From contig JAFSRL010000215.1 of assembly GCA_017446125.1 (NCBI GenBank), forward strand, positions 1-8,587: a DNA stretch of 8,587 bases. Reading direction: 5' to 3'. The notes beneath the pieces were generated by a model, which saw only the letters and a list, made by a program, of their open reading frames with translations, made no database searches and was not told where the DNA came from. Source of the stretch: Lachnospiraceae bacterium (GTDB lineage Bacteria > Bacillota > Clostridia > Lachnospirales > Lachnospiraceae). Numbering within the stretch: the stretch's first letter is position 1; each line of letters begins with the position of its first letter. A program made the position numbers and the translations under genes. Shown piece after piece: positions 5,192 through 8,587 of this stretch.

Positions 5192-7081
5192 TTGTCAAAA
5201 AAGCAAGTCATTTCGGCACCACCCATGCCGCACGGTATTTATATCGATAAAGAAGGGGTACATGTATGCGCTGCGTTCCCGAACGGGAAAGATTGCGGCG
5301 TGATGCTTCATAGTGTCAAAACCGGTAAGGAGGAGCTGTTTCTTTTGCCGGAAAGCTGCAGAAACGGTCATGTCTATTCCGCCCTGATTCCCTGTAATGA
5401 GGAGGATTACGACACCTACTGTCTTTACCGTGACGGCCATACGTTCATGGACCCCTATGCCAGAAGCATTTTGGGGCTTGAGACCTGGGGCGCCAATACC
5501 AAGGAAAAGGATTTGCGCGGCCTGTTAAACATTCAGGCACCGGATTTTACAGAGGATGTCAATCCGAAGAAGCCCTTAAAGGATTCCTTCTTGTACCTGT
5601 TGCATGTACGCGGGTTTACGATGCATGCCGCAAGCGGTGTGGCAAAAAATAAGCGCGGCACCTTTGCCGGCATCGAAGAGAAGATTCCATACTTAAAGGA
5701 TCTGGGCGTGACCGCCGTTGAGCTTCTGCCCGCTTATGAGATGAACATCGTGTCGCTTGACCACAATCCGGAGGAAGGGCTGTATGTGGAGGACGGGCGC
5801 GTTTTAAAGGATGTTCACGGAAAAATAAAAGTCAATTACTGGGGCTTCAAGGAAGGGTATTACTTTGCGCCGCGCAAGGCGTATGCCTGTGATAAGGACC
5901 ATCCGGAGGAGGAGTTTGCTTCCCTTGTGAAGGCGCTTCACAAAAACGGGATGGAGCTTGTCATGCAATTTTATTTCCCGAACTGGATTAGCCCTGTTTT
6001 GATGCTTGAGAGTGTGCGTTACTGGGTTTATACCTATCATATCGACGGCGTGCACTTAAAGGGGGAACGCATCCCCACCAATATGCTCGCGACGGATCCG
6101 CTGTTGCAGGATATTAAAATCTTCCATGATGACTTTGACGCGAAAACATTGTTCGGCGAGAAGAAGTACTGCGTGGACGCACAGGTCGCGGAATACCGCA
6201 ATGACTTCAGAATCATTGCGTCCCGTTTCCTGAAGGGTGACGACACGACGCTGCCGGACTTTGTGTCCCGCATGAATTATATCGGTCAGGACTTAAAGAG
6301 TGTGAACTATGTCGGGAATTATGACGGGTTCACCCTGATGGACCTTGTCAGTTACGAGCACAAGCACAACGAGGAAAACGGCGAGAACAACACGGACGGA
6401 GAGAACAACAACTTCTCATGGAACTGCGGCGTGGAGGGCAAGAGCCGGAAGAAGGCGGTGACGGAGCTTCGTAAGCGCCAGATCAAGAACATCTTAACCA
6501 TGCTGTTCTTTTCGCAGGGAACGCCCATGCTGCATGCGGGCGACGAGTTCGGGAACTCCCAGGACGGAAACAACAATCCGTACTGTCAGGACAACGCAAT
6601 CGGCTGGACGGACTGGTCGCAGTTAAGCAGGAACGAGGACCTTTATGAATATGCGAAGTTCTTAATCAAGCTTCGTATGTCTCATAAAATCCTGCACACG
6701 GGAGAGCCCTTTACCTTAATCGACAAAAAATCGATCGGGTATCCGGACCTTTCCTATCACGGGATCGAGGCATGGCGACCGGATTTGACCAACTACTCCC
6801 ATGCGGTGGGCTTTTTGTACTGCGGTGTTTATGCGGAAGAAACTGCGCCCTTTGTGTACGTTGCCTACAACATGCACTGGGCGGACATCAAGCTGGCGTT
6901 ACCGACCCTGCCCGAAGGGTTAAGCTGGAAGCTCATTGCGGACTCTTCGGCTTCGCTGGTTGATATGAACGGAATCAAATGCGCACAGACTTCCGTCAAG
7001 AGTCCGTCGCGCTCGGTACAGATTTTGATCAGCTCCGGAAGCTGGAAACCGGAAACAAACGGAAAGCGCCAGCCGTTTTAA
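5192..7081 (+). CDS. GlgX/isoamylase-like GH13 family protein, probable catalytically inactive homologue
   Basis: This 629-residue protein has the plan of glycogen debranching enzymes: an N-terminal CBM48-like beta domain (about 10-100), a TIM-barrel region (about 130-540) and a C-terminal beta domain. GlgX-type signatures are clear: HVRGFT (138-143), GVTAVELLP (172-180), NYWGF (215-219), SYEHKHNEENGENN (387-400), SWNCGVEG (409-416), HAGDEFGNSQDGNNNPY (from 448). Genuine members cleave alpha-1,6 branches in the cytosol. Here conserved region I (normally DVVYNH) reads QFYFPN (259-264). Region II (DGFRFD) reads DGVHLK (285-290), replacing the nucleophile Asp with Lys. Region III (AEPWD) reads HDDFD (312-316), replacing the acid/base Glu with Asp. 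Region IV reads NYD (376-378) with His lost and Asp kept. Activity is therefore doubtful; glycan binding is possible. The start is the TTG at 5192, supported by AAAGGAG 6 bases upstream. The helicase lies 19 bases upstream and pepT 14 bases downstream. Confidence 0.88.
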   Translation: MSKKQVISAPPMPHGIYIDKEGVHVCAAFPNGKDCGVMLHSVKTGKEELFLLPESCRNGHVYSALIPCNEEDYDTYCLYRDGHTFMDPYARSILGLETWGANTKEKDLRGLLNIQAPDFTEDVNPKKPLKDSFLYLLHVRGFTMHAASGVAKNKRGTFAGIEEKIPYLKDLGVTAVELLPAYEMNIVSLDHNPEEGLYVEDGRVLKDVHGKIKVNYWGFKEGYYFAPRKAYACDKDHPEEEFASLVKALHKNGMELVMQFYFPNWISPVLMLESVRYWVYTYHIDGVHLKGERIPTNMLATDPLLQDIKIFHDDFDAKTLFGEKKYCVDAQVAEYRNDFRIIASRFLKGDDTTLPDFVSRMNYIGQDLKSVNYVGNYDGFTLMDLVSYEHKHNEENGENNTDGENNNFSWNCGVEGKSRKKAVTELRKRQIKNILTMLFFSQGTPMLHAGDEFGNSQDGNNNPYCQDNAIGWTDWSQLSRNEDLYEYAKFLIKLRMSHKILHTGEPFTLIDKKSIGYPDLSYHGIEAWRPDLTNYSHAVGFLYCGVYAEETAPFVYVAYNMHWADIKLALPTLPEGLSWKLIADSSASLVDMNGIKCAQTSVKSPSRSVQILISSGSWKPETNGKRQPF

Positions 7082-7095
7082 AGGAATGAGGGGGA

Positions 7096-8370
7096 ATGAT
7101 GAATCCTGCATTGAAGAAGCTACAGGTATTGACCGCACGAAAGGAAACCGTCATCGACCGGTTTCTTCGTTATGTTACGATTGATACGCAGTCATCGGAC
7201 GACGCAAAAACAACGCCGTCCACGATGAAGCAGCACAACCTTGCGAAGCTTTTGTATGAGGAATTAAAGGCAATCGGGTTAAAGAACGTCTATTACGACA
7301 AGACGCATTGTTATGTGTACGCGCACCTTGAAAAAAGTAAGGGCGCAAACAGCGCGAAGACGCTTGCGCTCATTGCGCACATGGATACCTCGCCTGCCTG
7401 CAGCGGCGAGAATGTGAAGCCGCGCATTGTAAAGGATTACCGCGGCGAAGAAATTGTTTTGAACAAGGCAAAGAAGATTTCCTTAACGCCCGCCGCCTTT
7501 CCGGAGCTCTTGTCCCACATGGGAGAGGACCTTATTGTCACGGACGGGACGACGCTTTTGGGTGCGGACGACAAGTGCGGTGTTGCGGAAATCATGACGG
7601 TGCTTTCGTACTTGAAGGAGCATGAGGAAATCTCTCATCCCGCGATTTCTGTCTGCTTTACACCGGACGAGGAGGTGGGAAGCGGCGCGGAATACCTTGA
7701 TTTCAAGCGCCTGAAGGCGGACTTCGCGTACACGGTTGACGGCGGAAAGTTAGGGGAGCTTGAATATGAATGCTTCAATGCGGCAGCCTGCACCCTGACC
7801 TTTCACGGAATCAGCGTGCATACGGGCACCGCGAAGGATAAGCTTTTAAACGCTTCCCTGCTTGCATACGAGTTCCAGTCAATGCTGCCTGCGGCTGAGG
7901 TGCCGGAGCACACGGAGAAGCGTGAGGGCTTTTATTTTCTTGATAAGATTCAGGGGGACTGCGAGGAGGCAAAGGCGCATTACATCATCAGGGATCACGA
8001 CGCGAAGAAGTTTTCAAAGCGCAAGAAAACCATGCTTGAGATTGCCGCCTATCTGAACAAAAAGTACGGACATGAGGTTGTCAGTGTCAGTTTGGAAGAC
8101 AGCTACTATAACCTTCTGCCCAGGATCAAGCCGCATTTCCACCTGATAAAAAACGCTCGAAAGGCGATGAAGGCGCTTGATATCACACCCATCGAGGAAC
8201 CGATCCGCGGCGGAACGGACGGTGCCAGACTTTCCTACCGGGGGCTTCCCTGCCCGAACCTGTGCACCGGAGGCTATAATTTCCACAGCCGGTTTGAGTT
8301 TGCTTCCGTTCAGGAGATGCACATGGTGGTCTTGATGTTATTAAGGATTGTGGAGCTATACGCACAATGA
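7096..8370 (+). CDS. pepT: Peptidase T (tripeptide aminopeptidase, M20 family)
   Basis: A cytosolic two-zinc aminopeptidase of family M20B that removes the N-terminal residue of tripeptides, a late step of peptide utilisation. It has 424 residues, close to the usual 405-415. Expected metal and catalytic residues are visible: HMDTSP with H95 and D97; GADDKCG with the bridging D158; PDEEVG with E192 (catalytic base) and E193; VDGG with D215; and FHSRFEF with H397. The dimerisation (lid) domain carries H242, but its usual HPG is HTG here. Two adjacent ATGs (7096 and 7099) both fit the Shine-Dalgarno region at 7081-7094, so the start is uncertain by one codon. The TGA overlaps the miaB ATG, which suggests translational coupling. 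The assignment is firm. Confidence 0.95.
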   Translation: MMNPALKKLQVLTARKETVIDRFLRYVTIDTQSSDDAKTTPSTMKQHNLAKLLYEELKAIGLKNVYYDKTHCYVYAHLEKSKGANSAKTLALIAHMDTSPACSGENVKPRIVKDYRGEEIVLNKAKKISLTPAAFPELLSHMGEDLIVTDGTTLLGADDKCGVAEIMTVLSYLKEHEEISHPAISVCFTPDEEVGSGAEYLDFKRLKADFAYTVDGGKLGELEYECFNAAACTLTFHGISVHTGTAKDKLLNASLLAYEFQSMLPAAEVPEHTEKREGFYFLDKIQGDCEEAKAHYIIRDHDAKKFSKRKKTMLEIAAYLNKKYGHEVVSVSLEDSYYNLLPRIKPHFHLIKNARKAMKALDITPIEEPIRGGTDGARLSYRGLPCPNLCTGGYNFHSRFEFASVQEMHMVVLMLLRIVELYAQ

Positions 8371-8587
8371 AGGAAGTGAAACGAATCATTCATGAAGAAG
8401 GTGAACGTCGTGCGCGCGCCCTGAAGGAAGGGCGCGCGATTGTCGCTTCACGCGCCGAACAAGAAGGCCATCCCTTAAAGGCGTGTGTCGTTACCTTCGG
8501 CTGCCAGATGAACGCAAGGGATTCGGAGAAGCTGCGCGGCGTTTTGGACGAGATGGGGTTTTTGACAACCGAAGAAGAAGCGGATGC
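8367..8587 (+). CDS. miaB: tRNA-2-methylthio-N6-dimethylallyladenosine synthase, N-terminal part
   Basis: The gene starts at the ATG overlapping the pepT stop and runs off the window after 73 codons. VVTFGCQMNARDSEKLRGVL is the N-terminal signature of the MTTase/MiaB domain. C46 in GCQMN is the first ligand of the auxiliary [4Fe-4S] cluster. MiaB is a radical SAM enzyme that methylthiolates i6A37 of tRNAs reading UNN codons. The radical SAM CxxxCxxC motif and TRAM domain lie beyond the window. GGAG at 8352-8355 is a weak ribosome binding site 11 bases upstream, consistent with coupling to pepT. A 35-residue charged N-terminal extension rich in Arg, Ala and Glu precedes the conserved block. 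RimO and MtaB are related, but GCQMN(x)xDSE favours MiaB. Confidence 0.92.
   Translation, partial: MKEVKRIIHEEGERRARALKEGRAIVASRAEQEGHPLKACVVTFGCQMNARDSEKLRGVLDEMGFLTTEEEAD
8413..8438 (+). other. Perfect GC-rich hairpin in the early miaB coding region
   Basis: CGCGCGCCCT (8413-8422) and AGGGCGCGCG (8429-8438) are exact reverse complements, giving a 10-base-pair stem with a 6-base loop, GAAGGA. It lies 46 bases after the miaB ATG, within codons for RARALKEGRA. No T-tract follows, so it is not a standard intrinsic terminator. It may affect message structure or simply result from clustered CGC/GCG codons. Confidence 0.6.

Noticed and set aside
5192..7081. Straightforward annotation as active glycogen debranching enzyme glgX
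   Set aside because: The nucleophile and acid/base positions and several other active-site residues are substituted, so the symbol and activity are not supported.

Overview
The window looks like a chromosomal segment from a low-to-mid GC Firmicute, most likely a Clostridia/Lachnospiraceae-type anaerobe. The reasons are strong AAGGAGG-type ribosome binding sites, short gaps between genes that all lie on one strand, and protein sequences of Firmicutes character. The taxonomic call is an inference from style, not from a marker search. Every gene I can support is on the + strand, and no gene-free stretch exceeds 300 bases.

Layout. Positions 1-81 are a long, nearly perfect palindrome resembling a REP/MITE-type repeat. 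It abuts and reads in frame into the last codons of a DUF1624/heparan-alpha-glucosaminide acetyltransferase-like membrane protein ending at 179. Next come a CPBP-family intramembrane protease (261-1277) and glutamyl-tRNA synthetase gltX (1313-2818). A short intergenic region with an extended -10 promoter (2833-2859) follows. It leads into an unrecognised secreted protein with an (EAPAA)n linker (2910-3743), a short UvrD/PcrA-type helicase (3760-5172), a GlgX/isoamylase-like GH13 protein (5192-7081), peptidase T pepT (7096-8370), and the 5' end of miaB (8367 to the window edge). From 2910 on, gaps are at most 19 bases and pepT/miaB overlap by ATGA, so these five genes are probably one transcription unit.

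The genes do not form one obvious pathway. gltX and miaB serve translation, pepT finishes cytosolic peptide breakdown, the helicase serves DNA metabolism, and the GH13 protein belongs to the glycogen/alpha-glucan debranching family.

The most striking observation is that the GH13 protein keeps the GlgX scaffold and many family signatures but has lost the nucleophile Asp, the acid/base Glu and most other conserved active-site residues. This suggests a conserved pseudoenzyme rather than a debranching enzyme. Secondary points are a UvrD-like helicase with no room for a 2B subdomain, a palindromic repeat sitting in frame inside a coding region, a secreted two-domain protein with a low-complexity linker, a start-site correction for that protein, and a perfect GC-rich hairpin in the first codons of miaB.
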